Positions 32,870 through 41,665 of a DNA stretch of 64,000 nt are shown piece by piece. Under the pieces are notes generated by a model. That model did not search any database. It worked only from the letters and a program-made list of their open reading frames with translations, and had not been told where the DNA came from. Source of the stretch: Mycolicibacterium sarraceniae (lineage in GTDB: Bacteria; Actinomycetota; Actinomycetes; Mycobacteriales; Mycobacteriaceae). The stretch is from positions 1,860,001 to 1,924,000 of the forward strand of contig NZ_AP022595.1 of NCBI RefSeq assembly GCF_010731875.1, given 5' to 3'. The position numbers and the translations under genes are program-made. How positions within the stretch are numbered: the stretch's first letter is position 1; each line of letters begins with the position of its first letter.

Positions 32870-33673
32870 CTACAACCCGACCTGTTCCAGGGCGTCGTCG
32901 AACTCCTCGAGCGCCACCTTCTCGCCCTTGCCCGCGGCGATCGCCCGCTGGTAGACGGCGACGGCCTCGTCGCCGACGACCGCGAATCTGGTGTCCCACG
33001 CCGTGGAGTCGAATCGCCAGTATCCGTTGATGTCGTACTGGTCGATGGTCCAGCCCCGGCCGCGCACGTATTTGCGGACCGCACGCGATGCGGCGGCTTC
33101 ACCGGCGAACCAGCAATACCCGGGTTCTGGCAGGTCGGCCTCTCGAAGGAGGTCTGGGAGCCGGCTCGGCGTGGCCCCGTTGCCGGTGCCGAGGCTGGGG
33201 ACGACGGTGACGCCGGGACCAGCGGGGAGGTAGTCCAGGTCGTGGTGGTCGGCAGCCTCGATGATGACGGTGGTCGCGACGGCTGGTGGTGTTTCCTCGA
33301 CGATGCGGGCGGTGGCCGGCAGTCCGGCGAGATCGGTGACGAGCAGCTGCCGTGTGATCCCGGACGGCCGCCGGTACCAGGCCCGAGCGTGGTCGAGCCC
33401 GACTCGATCCCCGGCGGTCGCGGTCTGCGCCCAGGCGCTGCCCCGGCCGCCGGTGTGCAGCACGATGTCGAGATCGATCCGGTCACCGGTGTGACGGCGC
33501 ACGGAGTAGGTGCGGCCCGCATCGGGTGTTGTGGGGTCGAAAAAGACGCCGACGGCGCAGTCGTCGCCCGCCGGGATGGCCAGTGTCTCGGGGTCATCGA
33601 TGTGCAGGCTTATCCGGCGCAGCCGCGGACTCAACGGGAGCGTCTCGACGACGGACGCGGGCGAGAAGCTCAT
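32870..33673 (-). CDS. Siderophore-interacting FAD-dependent ferric reductase (SIP)
   Basis: 267 residues. The FAD-binding motif RTYSVRR is near residue 55 and the NAD(P)H half has LVTDLAGLPATARIVEE. The tail WTIDQYDINGYWR is typical of SIP proteins, which reduce ferric siderophores and free the iron in the cytoplasm. The ATG overlaps the tetR stop in ATGA, so the two are translationally coupled. Together with FecB2 and mbt-2 it adds to the iron genes in the window. Confidence 0.88.
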   Translation of the reverse strand: MSFSPASVVETLPLSPRLRRISLHIDDPETLAIPAGDDCAVGVFFDPTTPDAGRTYSVRRHTGDRIDLDIVLHTGGRGSAWAQTATAGDRVGLDHARAWYRRPSGITRQLLVTDLAGLPATARIVEETPPAVATTVIIEAADHHDLDYLPAGPGVTVVPSLGTGNGATPSRLPDLLREADLPEPGYCWFAGEAAASRAVRKYVRGRGWTIDQYDINGYWRFDSTAWDTRFAVVGDEAVAVYQRAIAAGKGEKVALEEFDDALEQVGL

Positions 33674-34281
33674 CAGACCGCACCGGCCGCGCCGAGTGTG
33701 ATGGCGGTGAGGGTGGCGACGAGGGTCTGTTCGTCGGTCTCGATATCACCGTGCAGCCATGCGCTGATGAGCTCGGTGGCTGCGGTGACCATTGCTCTGG
33801 TCGCGAGCAGGCGGTCCACCGCCGGCTTCGGTCGCCCGTCGAACGGCATTGCTTCGGCGGCGATGCGCTCGGTGAACTCACTGATTTCGCGTTGTTGGAC
33901 CTGGCGCAGCCGCGGGAACCCGGGCGACTCCATGTAAAGGCGCGCGTCGGCCGCACTGGCGACCAGCGTGCGGACCACCGTCCGCAGCACGCCATGGGCC
34001 CGCTGCGGCAGGGGCGCCGTCGACAGCACCGCTTCCATCGCCTCCTTGAGGCGGGAGTACAGCTCGTCGGCGCAGGCGTCGAGCAGATCGTCCTTGGTGG
34101 CGAACTCGATGTAGAAGTACCGCTTGCTCAGCTTCGCCCGCTGGCACACCAGATCGACGGTGAGTGGTGCCACACCGAACTCGGCGATCAGTTCGCGCGC
34201 GGCGTCGAGCAGGCGTCCGCGACGCTCTTGGGAGCGTTGTTGAGAGCTCAGCCCGCCGTAGGTGCGTCCCTGGACAGTCAT
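33673..34281 (-). CDS. TetR-family repressor
   Basis: 202 residues from ATG 34281 (MTVQGRTYGG); an upstream ATG at 34299 is possible but would overlap the promoter. The DNA-binding helix-turn-helix is LIAEFGVAPLTVDLVCQRAKLS followed by KRYFYIEFATKDDLLDA, standard TetR. It forms an operon with the SIP gene and faces the P450 gene. The palindrome at 34318-34339 between them is its likely operator. Confidence 0.9.
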   Translation of the reverse strand: MTVQGRTYGGLSSQQRSQERRGRLLDAARELIAEFGVAPLTVDLVCQRAKLSKRYFYIEFATKDDLLDACADELYSRLKEAMEAVLSTAPLPQRAHGVLRTVVRTLVASAADARLYMESPGFPRLRQVQQREISEFTERIAAEAMPFDGRPKPAVDRLLATRAMVTAATELISAWLHGDIETDEQTLVATLTAITLGAAGAV

Positions 34282-34290
34282 GACGACATC

Positions 34291-34339
34291 TTGACCCATG
34301 TGTGATGTACACCATAATCTAGAACGAACTCGTTCCAGA
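34291..34339 (+). promoter_or_regulatory. P450 promoter overlapped by a TetR-type operator
   Basis: TTGACC at 34291-34296, a 16-bp spacer, then CATAAT at 34313-34318 form a strong SigA-like promoter pointing at the P450. Immediately over the start point is a dyad, TCTAGAACGA-AC-TCGTTCCAGA (34318-34339), with only one mismatch between the 10-bp arms. A repressor bound here would block the promoter, and could also act on the divergent tetR-SIP unit. Confidence 0.75.
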
Positions 34340-34355
34340 TCTCGAGGAGTGACCG

Positions 34356-35606
34356 ATGACCGCACGGATCATGGATGACGCGGGACGCGTTCTGGCCGCC
34401 CCGCAGTCGTATGCCGATGAAGCGCAGTTGCATACGGCGCTCGCCCATTTGCGCGCGCACGCCCCGGTGTCCTGGGTCGACGTCGAGGGTTATCGGCCGT
34501 TCTGGGCGATCACCAGGCACGCCGATGTCATGGACATCGAACGGCAGAATGATCTGTTCACCAACGATCCAAGGCCGATACTCGTGGTGGCCGATCTCGA
34601 CGAGAAGTTGCGTGCGGATCGGGAAGCCGGGATCGGCTTGAGCACGCTGATCCACATGGACGATCCGCACCACCGCGACATGCGTAAGATCGGAGCGGAT
34701 TGGTTTCGTCCGAAAGCCATGCGCGCCTTAAAGTCTCGGTGTGACGAGCTCGCCAAGGTGTACGTCGACCAGATGGTACAACGCGGGCCCGAACTGGACT
34801 TTTCCCAAGAGATCGCGGTCAACTATCCGCTGTATGTGATCCTGTCCCTGCTGGGTCTGCCTGAGTCCGACTTCCCCCGCATGCTCAAGCTCACCCAGGA
34901 ACTGTTCGGTGGCGACGACACCGAGCTGCAGCGCGGCGAATCCAGCGATGCGATGATCGCGGTGCTGTTGGATTTCTTCGCCTACTTCTCCGCATTGACG
35001 GCCTCGCGCCGCGAGCGCCCGACCGAGGACCTGACGTCGGCGATCGCCAACGCCACCATCGACGGCCAGCCGCTGTCCGATATGGACACCGCGTCCTACT
35101 ACGTGATCGTCGCCAGCGCCGGCCACGACACCACGAGCGCCGGAATCGCGGGCGGTCTGCTCGAATTGGTGCGTCACCCCGGTGAACTACAGCGGCTGAA
35201 GAATGACCCCGGTTTGATGGGCACGGCGGTCGAAGAGATGATCCGCTGCACGACACCGGTCAAGGAGTTCATGCGCACCGCCCACGCCGACACCGAAGTC
35301 CGCGGCGTCCCGATCGCCAAGGGTGAGTCGGTTCTGCTGTCCTATGTCTCGGCCAATCGCGACGAAGAAGTCTTCTCCGACCCGATGCGCTTCGACGTCG
35401 GCCGCGACCCCAACAAGCACCTATCCTTCGGCTACGGCGTGCACTTCTGCCTGGGCGCAGCATTGGCCCGAATGGAAATGCACAGCTTCTTCTCCGAACT
35501 CATTCCCCGCATCAACTCCATTGAGCTCGCCGGCGAGCCAGAGTTGTCGGCCACCACTTTCGTCGGCGGCATCAAACACCTGCCGATCCGATACTCGCTG
35601 ACGTAG
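34356..35606 (+). CDS. Cytochrome P450
   Basis: 416 residues, ATG 34356 after GAGGAG. The oxygen-activation I-helix is SAGHDTTSAG near residue 255, the ExxR motif is EEMIR, and the haem loop is FGYGVHFCLGAALAR with the ligand Cys near residue 365. All catalytic motifs are intact. It is a soluble class I bacterial P450 and would need ferredoxin, which is not adjacent. The CYP family and substrate cannot be assigned by eye. Regulation by the divergent TetR is very likely. Confidence 0.93.
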   Translation: MTARIMDDAGRVLAAPQSYADEAQLHTALAHLRAHAPVSWVDVEGYRPFWAITRHADVMDIERQNDLFTNDPRPILVVADLDEKLRADREAGIGLSTLIHMDDPHHRDMRKIGADWFRPKAMRALKSRCDELAKVYVDQMVQRGPELDFSQEIAVNYPLYVILSLLGLPESDFPRMLKLTQELFGGDDTELQRGESSDAMIAVLLDFFAYFSALTASRRERPTEDLTSAIANATIDGQPLSDMDTASYYVIVASAGHDTTSAGIAGGLLELVRHPGELQRLKNDPGLMGTAVEEMIRCTTPVKEFMRTAHADTEVRGVPIAKGESVLLSYVSANRDEEVFSDPMRFDVGRDPNKHLSFGYGVHFCLGAALARMEMHSFFSELIPRINSIELAGEPELSATTFVGGIKHLPIRYSLT

Positions 35607-35642
35607 CGCCACGCTCGGTCGATTACCCGCGGCAAGGGACTC

Positions 35643-35662
35643 CAACGGCAATAATGCCGTTG
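35643..35662. other. 8-bp inverted repeat with 4-nt loop after the P450 gene
   Basis: CAACGGCA-ATAA-TGCCGTTG is a perfect hairpin-forming dyad 36 nt past the P450 stop and about 30 nt before the argP-like ribosome site. It could be a weak terminator for the P450 or an operator for the next gene; no T tract follows. Confidence 0.45.
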
Positions 35663-35691
35663 AGTCAGTCGGAAGAGGGGAACTGCGGACC

Positions 35692-36626
35692 ATGAGAATG
35701 CTCGTAGCGGCGCCGGACCCCTGCTGCTGAGCGGCTCCGGTGAGGCCCGCCTGGACGCGGGCCAGCTCGCGGCGTTCGCCGCGATAGTCGAGCTCGGCAG
35801 CTTCGAGGCCGCCGCCGACCGATTGCATGTCACGGCGTCGGCGGTGAGCCAACGTGTCAAGGCTCTGGAGAAGCACGTGGGCCAGGTGCTGCTGGTTCGC
35901 GGAAAGCCTTGCCTGCCAACCGCAGCCGGGAAGCCGCTGCTTCGGCTGGCTGCTCAAACCGCAATGCTGGAGGCGGAGGCCATCGCCGAGATGGCCGGTG
36001 GTGATTCGGCGCCGAGACCGCGGATTGCACTGGCGGTCAACGCGGATTCGATGGGCGCGTGGTTTGTCGGAGTGTTCTTGGAGTTGCCCGATGTGGTGTT
36101 CGACATCCGTATCGAGGATCAGGACCACTCTGCTCAGCTGTTGCGTGAGGGCGTGGTGATGGGCGCGGTCACTACCGAGCGCACGCCGGTGCCGGGCTGT
36201 CGGGTGCATCCGCTGGGAGTGATGCGGTATCTGCCGGTGGCCAGCAGCGGCTATGTGAAACGCCATCTACCCAACGGTTTCACCGCTGATGCGGTAGCGC
36301 AGGCCCCGTCACTGGCGTGGAATCGCGCCGATGCCCTTCAGGACATGCTGGTGCGCAACGTATTTCGTCGATCGATCGACCGGCCTGTTCATTACGTGCC
36401 GACGGCGGAGGGCTTCGGTGCCGCGGTGCGAGCGGGATTGGGCTGGGGGATGTATCCCGAACAGCTGGCCGCGCCGGCTCTGTCCGACGGCTCTTTCGTC
36501 CAGGTCAGCGACGTGCACCTGGACGTTCCCCTGTTCTGGCAGTGCTGGAAGCTCGACAGCTCGCTCATGGCCACCCTCACCGCCACCGTTCGATCGGCCG
36601 CAGAAGTATTGCGGCAGCGTCGATAA
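35692..36626 (+). CDS. LysR-type regulator of the ArgP/LysG class, start disrupted
   Basis: The body (from LDAGQLAAFAAIVELGSFEAA at about 35751 to 36626) is a full LysR protein. The HTH is AADRLHVTASAVSQRVKALE, followed by VGQVLLVRGKPC and a periplasmic-binding-like domain, very like Rv1985c (LysG), the regulator of lysE. In this frame no ATG, GTG or TTG exists between the upstream stop (35661-35663) and TTG 35823, which lies inside the HTH. A good ribosome site (GGAAGAGGGG, 35671-35680) and ATG 35692 exist, but that frame hits TGA at 35728. A single-base slip in CCCC (35718-35721) would join them and give about 310 residues, near the normal 303. Either a frameshift mutation, a sequence error, or an unusual start. 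Family call firm, functionality uncertain. Confidence 0.7.
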
Positions 36627-36912
36627 CGCGGCTACGTTTTTGATTGTTCGATTCGGTTATCCCGGTGCGAGATGAATTCAATCCGACTGGGGATGTGAAA
36701 GATGACCGCACGCTCGAATTCCCGCCTGACGTTGGGCGCGGCAATCGTGGGCGCTGGATACGGCACCGTGCTGTCCTACCCGGGGACTGTCACCGGTGTC
36801 GGCATCGGTTGCGACGCCGCAGATCACCACGACGCCGACATCCGCAACGCCGGGGTAGGGCAGGTTCGCCATCTACGATCGAACGATTGGTCAATCGATC
36901 GTGGAGTGGTGA
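36627..36912. other. Leader region upstream of the L,D-transpeptidase
   Basis: No protein gene that I can support lies here. An overlapping frame from ATG 36702 encodes a short exported-looking start (TARSNSRLTLGAAIVGAG) but then loses protein character and runs into the transpeptidase gene in another frame. It may be a relic of a small secreted protein. The dyad at 36875-36902 is listed separately. Confidence 0.4.
36875..36902. promoter_or_regulatory. Dyad ACGATCGA-N12-TCGATCGT ahead of the L,D-transpeptidase
   Basis: Perfect 8-bp arms with a 12-nt spacer end directly before the GGAG ribosome site (36903-36906). As DNA it could be an operator; as RNA it could hide the ribosome site. No known regulator is matched. 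Confidence 0.45.
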
Positions 36913-37779
36913 ATGCGCGTTGTCAGTCGCTGGGCATGGATTCTGTTGTCGATGGTGGTTGCGCTGATCGCGCTGCAGGCTCCGGTGCCGGCCGCCGCGC
37001 ATGCTGACGAGGTTCTGCCCAACGTTCGGTTCACGACTACCTCCGGCGCCCCGCTGCACGATGGTGCGCCGTACGGCATCGGCACGGTCATCGTCGCCCA
37101 TTTCGACGGTCCGGTGGACGACAAAGGTCTGGCCAATCAGGCCCTGCAGGTCGATACCTCGCCGCCCGTGGAGGGCGCCTGGCACTGGGTCGACAACCGC
37201 ACCGCGCACTGGCGTCCGCCGCAGTACTACGCACCGGGCACCGTTGTCACTGTGACCCCGGGGCCAGGCCCACCCTTGACGTTTACCATCGGGGCCTCGC
37301 ACGTATCCATCGCCGACGACGCCACCAAGCAGGTGACGGTGTTCGACGGCGGAAAACTGGTGCGCACCATGCCCACATCGATGGGCCGCGGCGGCACCGA
37401 GAAGGTCGGCAACACAACCCTGAGCTTCTGGACCCAGCCAGGTGTGTACACCGTTCTGGACAAGAGCAATCCGGTGATCATGGACTCCTCGACCTACGGC
37501 CTGCCGATCAACTCCCATCTCGGCTACAAGGAGTCGATCAACTACGCGGTGCGCATCAGCACCGATGGCGTCTACCTGCACGAGTTGGACGCGACGGTGT
37601 GGGCGCAGGGCAATACCGACACCAGCCATGGTTGCCTGAACCTCAACCGCGACAACGCCACCTGGTTCTACAACTTCTCGGTGCCGGGCGACGTTGTCGA
37701 GGTGCGCAACACGGGGGGTAAGCCGCTGCAGCTGTGGCAGAACGGGGACTGGAGCGTGCCCTGGGATCAGTGGGTCTAA
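36913..37779 (+). CDS. L,D-transpeptidase (YkuD domain)
   Basis: 288 residues, ATG 36913 with GGAG 6 nt upstream. Signal sequence WILLSMVVALIALQAPVPAAAHA, then an immunoglobulin-like domain (about 40-125) as in mycobacterial Ldt enzymes, then the YkuD domain. The active site is HELDATVWAQGNTDTSHGCL, with catalytic Cys near residue 243 and the paired His. It makes 3-3 cross-links in peptidoglycan outside the membrane. One Ig-like domain rather than two suggests a shorter paralogue than LdtMt2. Stands alone between argP and the POT gene. Confidence 0.92.
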   Translation: MRVVSRWAWILLSMVVALIALQAPVPAAAHADEVLPNVRFTTTSGAPLHDGAPYGIGTVIVAHFDGPVDDKGLANQALQVDTSPPVEGAWHWVDNRTAHWRPPQYYAPGTVVTVTPGPGPPLTFTIGASHVSIADDATKQVTVFDGGKLVRTMPTSMGRGGTEKVGNTTLSFWTQPGVYTVLDKSNPVIMDSSTYGLPINSHLGYKESINYAVRISTDGVYLHELDATVWAQGNTDTSHGCLNLNRDNATWFYNFSVPGDVVEVRNTGGKPLQLWQNGDWSVPWDQWV

Positions 37780-37865
37780 CCGTTCGGCGGGCAGGAGCGG
37801 CAGCGACCCGGGAATTGGGTTCGGCCGGTGTTGAACCGCTGAACAGCGGGTAACGATGTGGCATC

Positions 37866-39341
37866 GTGACATCCATGTCCGATGCCGCTGCAACCGCGAA
37901 CATGTCCGCGCACAAGACCTTCTTCGGGCATCCGGTCGGTCTGGCCAACCTCTTTGGTGTTGAGCTGTGGGAGCGGTTCTCCTATTACGGGATGCTCACC
38001 ATCCTCGGGTACTACCTGTACTACTCGCTGACCGAAGGTGCTCTGGCGCTGCCCAAGGCCACCGCGACGGGGATCGTCGGCGCATACGGCGGCCTGGTCT
38101 ACCTGTCCACGGTCCTCGGGGGGTGGGTAGCCGACCGGGCCCTGGGCATGGAGCGGACTGTCTTGTACGGCGGGGTGGTGGTCATGTGCGGCCACATCGC
38201 CCTGGCGGTGCTGCCCGGACTGTCCGGTGTCGGGATCGGTCTGGTGCTCATCGCGCTGGGATCGGGTGCGCTGAAAGCCAATGCGTCCTCGCTGCTGGGC
38301 ACGCTCTACGACGACGGCGACCCGCGGCGTGACGGCGGGTTCACCCTGTTCTATCTCGGTATCAACCTCGGGTCGTTTGTTGGCCCGTTGATCACCGGCC
38401 TGTTGCAGACCAAAGTGGGTTTCCACTATGGGTTCGGCGCCGCGGCGATCGGGATGGCGCTGGGCCTGACCCAGTACGTCGTGTTCCGGCGCAACCTCGG
38501 CGGTCATGGGCGTACGGTTGCGCATCCGTTGTCGCACAAAGAGTTCTGGCGCAGCGCCGGTATTGCGGTGGTGGTGTTTGTCGCCGCCGTGCTGGCCTTT
38601 GCCTGCGGTTTGATCACGTTGGCCAATCTTTCGCAGGTGACCACCGGCATCCTCGTCGTCGCGTCGGTCGGCTACTTCGCGGTGATGTTACGCAGCCCCA
38701 GTGTCGAGCCGCTGGAACGGACCCGGGTGCGCGCGTTCATCCCGCTGTTCATCGCCAATGCCGTGTTCTGGTCGCTGTTTCAGCAGATCTTCACCGTGCT
38801 GGCGGTCTACTCCGATGAGCGAATCAACTGGTCGATCTTCGGCTGGCGGGCACCGTCGAATTGGATCGGCTCCATCGAGCCGGTCTGGATCATCCTGCTG
38901 TCACCGGTGTTTGCCGCGATGTGGACCAAACTGGGCCGGCGAGCGCCCACCACCCCGCGCAAATTCGCCTACGGCGTCATCGGGATGGGCGCGGCGTTCC
39001 TGCTGTTCCTGCCGATGGCCGAGACGACGGGACGCAGCGTGCCCGCCCTGTTCATCTTTCTGATCATGGGCGTCTTCGCGATCTCCGAACTGATGCTGTC
39101 GCCGATCGGACTGTCGGTCACCACACAGCTGGCGCCCAACGCATTTCGGGCACAGATGATGGCTCTGTACTTCTTCTCAGTGGGCTTGGGCACGGCGATG
39201 TCGGGCGTGCTGTCCGGGTACTACGGACCGGACCGCGAGTTCGCCTACTTCGGCATCCTCGGTGCCGTCGCCATCGTCGTCGGCATAGTCGTGTGGGTAT
39301 TCGCACCCCGCGTCAGCCGGCTGATGGAAGGCGTGCACTAA
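37866..39341 (+). CDS. POT-family proton-coupled peptide transporter
   Basis: 491 residues from GTG 37866; ATG 37875 is an equal alternative. About 12-14 membrane helices. The first helix has the POT signature GVELWERFSYYGMLTILGYY (E..ER), and YLGINLGSFVGPLITG is the second conserved block. These proteins import di- and tripeptides with protons. The stop overlaps by 4 bp the end of the convergent acyl-CoA synthetase fragment. Confidence 0.92.
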   Translation: MTSMSDAAATANMSAHKTFFGHPVGLANLFGVELWERFSYYGMLTILGYYLYYSLTEGALALPKATATGIVGAYGGLVYLSTVLGGWVADRALGMERTVLYGGVVVMCGHIALAVLPGLSGVGIGLVLIALGSGALKANASSLLGTLYDDGDPRRDGGFTLFYLGINLGSFVGPLITGLLQTKVGFHYGFGAAAIGMALGLTQYVVFRRNLGGHGRTVAHPLSHKEFWRSAGIAVVVFVAAVLAFACGLITLANLSQVTTGILVVASVGYFAVMLRSPSVEPLERTRVRAFIPLFIANAVFWSLFQQIFTVLAVYSDERINWSIFGWRAPSNWIGSIEPVWIILLSPVFAAMWTKLGRRAPTTPRKFAYGVIGMGAAFLLFLPMAETTGRSVPALFIFLIMGVFAISELMLSPIGLSVTTQLAPNAFRAQMMALYFFSVGLGTAMSGVLSGYYGPDREFAYFGILGAVAIVVGIVVWVFAPRVSRLMEGVH

Positions 39342-39503
39342 AGCGGCGAGTCGAGCAGCCGGACCATCTCGGCGCGTATCTCGACCTTGCGCACCTTGCC
39401 GGTGGCGGTCATCGGGAAGTCGTCAACAATGTGCGCGTAACGCGGAATCTTGTAGTGCGCCAGCTTTCCCCCCCGCGTGTGCCCGGATCGCCGCGGTGTC
39501 CAG
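39338..39503 (-). pseudogene. 3' fragment of an acyl-CoA synthetase (fadD)
   Basis: Only the last ~50 codons of an AMP-forming acyl-CoA synthetase remain: KLAHYKIPRYAHIVDD, FPMTATGKVRKVEI and the C-terminus. The TGK catalytic-lysine motif is present, but the whole adenylate-forming domain is missing. A run of seven C (39468-39474) shifts the frame near its broken edge. Adjacent upstream is a DeoR fragment, so the junction is a deletion. Confidence 0.7.
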
Positions 39504-39512
39504 GGGAGTGCT

Positions 39513-39689
39513 GCCCGGGACGGCACCACCATGGACGCGTTTGTGCATTCGGCGACCGGCGAGAACCGTCAGGTCCCGGCGGATCGTCTCAGCCGCGACA
39601 TCGAGCTCCTCGGCCAGCGCGGCTACCTCGACCAGCCCCCTGGTACGGGCGAACTCGACGATGCGGCCTTGACGGGTGTCCGAATCCAC
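39513..39689 (-). pseudogene. 5' fragment of a DeoR-family regulator
   Basis: About 59 codons from a GTG at 39689. DTRQGRIVEFARTRGLVEV, LAEELDVAAETIRRDLTVL and RVHGGAVPG make the complete DeoR-type winged helix. The sugar-phosphate-sensing domain (about 190 residues) is absent. DeoR proteins usually control sugar PTS operons, in line with the mannitol-type PTS fragment just upstream. A possible DNA-binding stub is not expected to regulate. Confidence 0.7.
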
Positions 39690-39725
39690 GTGCGGATCCT
39701 CAGCCGCCGGTGCCGCCGAGCACCG

Positions 39726-39892
39726 ATCGATCGGTTCGGCATAGCGCACGAACGAGATTCCGGTGCGCCGGATGGAATCCTTGGCCTCGTTGGTGCCGTG
39801 CGGGATCGCCAGGCCGTTGCCCATGTACGTAGACACCGAGGCTTCCCGCTCGTGCATTGCGTGAACGTAGGACTGTCCGACGGCGCCGCAGG
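39726..39892 (-). pseudogene. Mannitol/fructose-type PTS EIIA, C-terminal part (interrupted by IS21 element)
   Basis: Codons for QSYVHAMHEREASVSTYMGN and GLAIPHGTNEAK include the EIIA active-site His (PHGT). The frame breaks off after FVRYAEPID, where about 45 residues of the domain are lost. Removing the IS and one copy of its target duplication joins this in frame to the N-terminal piece at 42516-42715, recreating LLVACGAVGQSYVHAM. So the insertion hit an already truncated gene. Confidence 0.8.
39886..39892. repeat. Target-site duplication, left copy (CCGCAGG)
   Basis: Identical 7-mer at 42516-42522 on the other side of the IS element. Seven bases falls within the 4-8 bp typical of IS21 transposition. 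Confidence 0.85.
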
Positions 39893-39918
39893 TGTCAGCG
39901 GTCACGTAATTCCCCAGG
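39893..39918 (+). repeat. Left terminal inverted repeat of the IS21 element
   Basis: 26 bp beginning TGTCAGCGGTCACG, matching the right end with three mismatches. Further copies of the CACGTAATTCC motif follow inside the element. Confidence 0.85.
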
Positions 39919-40060
39919 TCTGAGGGGTTGTCCGTCACGTAATTCCTCACCCTCGGTCACGTAATTCCCCACCCCGTGGGGCGTGTCCGGTGGGGGTTGG
40001 GGCGCTGTTCAGGTTCGCTCCGTTCAGGTGCCCCGCCAGGGGTCCTGGAAGGGGCCTTGA

Positions 40061-41615
40061 GTGGCGAGGAGATCGTGGGACGTGACTGATTTCGTGGAGA
40101 TGTTCCGGCACTGGAATGCCGGCCGATCCCAGGTGCAGATCAATGAGGCGCTGGGCATCGACCGCAAGACCATCCGCAAGTATCTGGCCCCGGCGCTGGC
40201 CGAGGGTCTGGCACCGTGCCCGGAGGAGTTTGACGAGCAGCTATGGCGGGCACGCATCGGGCGTTGGTTTCCCGAGCTCATCGATCCGGTGGCGCGGGCA
40301 CTGACATGGCCCCAGATCGCCGTGCATCACCAGTGGATCGCCGAGCAGCTGAAGGTTCCGGTGACAGTGGCGACCATCGCGCAGCGCCTCCGCGACGACC
40401 ATCATGTGGATGTGTCCGAATCGACGGTACGTCGTTACGTGGCAACCGCTTTCGCCGAGGAGCGACTCGAAGGCAAAGTCACGGTACCCCGCGGTGCGGT
40501 CGAACCCGGCAGTGAAGCGCAGATCGACTACGGCAAGCTCGGGATGTGGTGGGACCCGCAATCGGGGCGCCGCGTCGCGGTGTGGGTATTCGCGATGATC
40601 CTGTCGTGTTCACGGGCGTTGTTCGTCCAACCGGTGTTGCGGATGGATCAAACATCCTGGAATGCCTCGCATGTCGCGGCGTTCGAGTTCTTCGGCGGCG
40701 TGCCGGCGCGGCTGGTGTGCGACAACCTCAAGACCGGAGTCGAGCGACCCGACCTCTACGATCCGCTGATCAATCCGGCCTACGGCGAGCTCGCCGCGCA
40801 CTACGGCACCCTGATCGATCCGGCGCGAGCCCGCAAGCCGAAGGACAAACCTCGCATCGAGCGGCCGATGCCCTACATTCGGGACTCGTTCTTCGCCGCC
40901 GCGAGTTCACCTCGCTGGCCCAGATGCAGGCCGAGGCGATCAGGTGGTCCACGCAGGTATACGGGGTCCACAAGCACCGCGGTCTGGATGGGCAGACCCC
41001 GGCGTCGGTGTTCGCAGCGATCGAACGCGATGCGCTGATGGCGTTGCCGCCCAGAGTGTTTGAGTCGGTTATCTACTCGATCGGGCGGGTCGCCGCGGAT
41101 TGCCACGTCAAGTCCGGCAAGGCGCTGTACTCGGTGCCGTGGCGGCTGATCGGCCAGCAGGTCACCGCCCGCACCGCCGGTGACGTCGTGCAGATCTTCC
41201 ACAGCGGGACCGTGGTCGCGACTCACGTGCTGCATCTGGCGGGCCGCTCGACCAATGTCGAGCACTACCCGCCCCACAAGATCGCCCACACCCTGCGCAC
41301 CGTGACGTGGTGCCGCACCCAGGCCGAGCAGATCGGGCCCGGCGCCGTCGCGGTCGTCGCCGAATTGTCCACGGTCAACGCCATCCACCGGCTCCGCGCC
41401 ATCCAGGGGATCATCCGCCTGCGCGAGAAGTACGGCGATCGCCGACTGGACGCGGCCTGCACTCGAGCACTGCAGGTCGGGGACCCCGGCTATCGCACCG
41501 TCAAAGGCATCCTGGTCGCCGCACCGAAGCAGACCATGCCTCGCCCGCCGTCGTCCCGCCACCACCGGCGATGCTGCGAGGACCTGACGCGTTCGACACC
41601 GACCTCACTGCCTGA
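40061..41615 (+). pseudogene. istA: istA transposase with two frameshifts
   Basis: Begins at ATG 40061 with the HTH (WNAGRSQVQINEALGIDRKT) and continues into the DDE integrase core (AQIDYGKLGMWW with the first Asp, later LVCDNLKTGV with the second). Near 40885-40905 the frame moves (YIRDSFF to RREFTSLAQMQ). It then stays open to about 41525, where a second one-base shift is needed to reach the normal C-terminus (VVPPPPAMLRGPD) and TGA 41613-41615. Combined length about 518 codons is normal for IstA. As read, only a truncated protein is made. Confidence 0.85.
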
Positions 41616-41665
41616 GCGCACGAAAACACCTCCACTGCAACCACTTCAACTCCAAGGACATAGTC

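Noticed and set aside
32833..33597. 254-codon minus-strand frame within the SIP gene
   Set aside because: Pro/Arg/Ser-rich shadow of the siderophore-interacting protein in a different frame.
35692..35730. Programmed -1 frameshift in the argP-like gene
   Set aside because: The CCCC run allows slippage on paper, but no stimulatory structure or known precedent in LysR genes was seen; mutation or read error is simpler. Kept only as an open question in findings.
36702..37007. 101-codon plus-strand ORF before and into the L,D-transpeptidase
   Set aside because: Overlaps the well supported transpeptidase start by 95 bp in another frame and loses protein character after about 30 codons; at most a relic.
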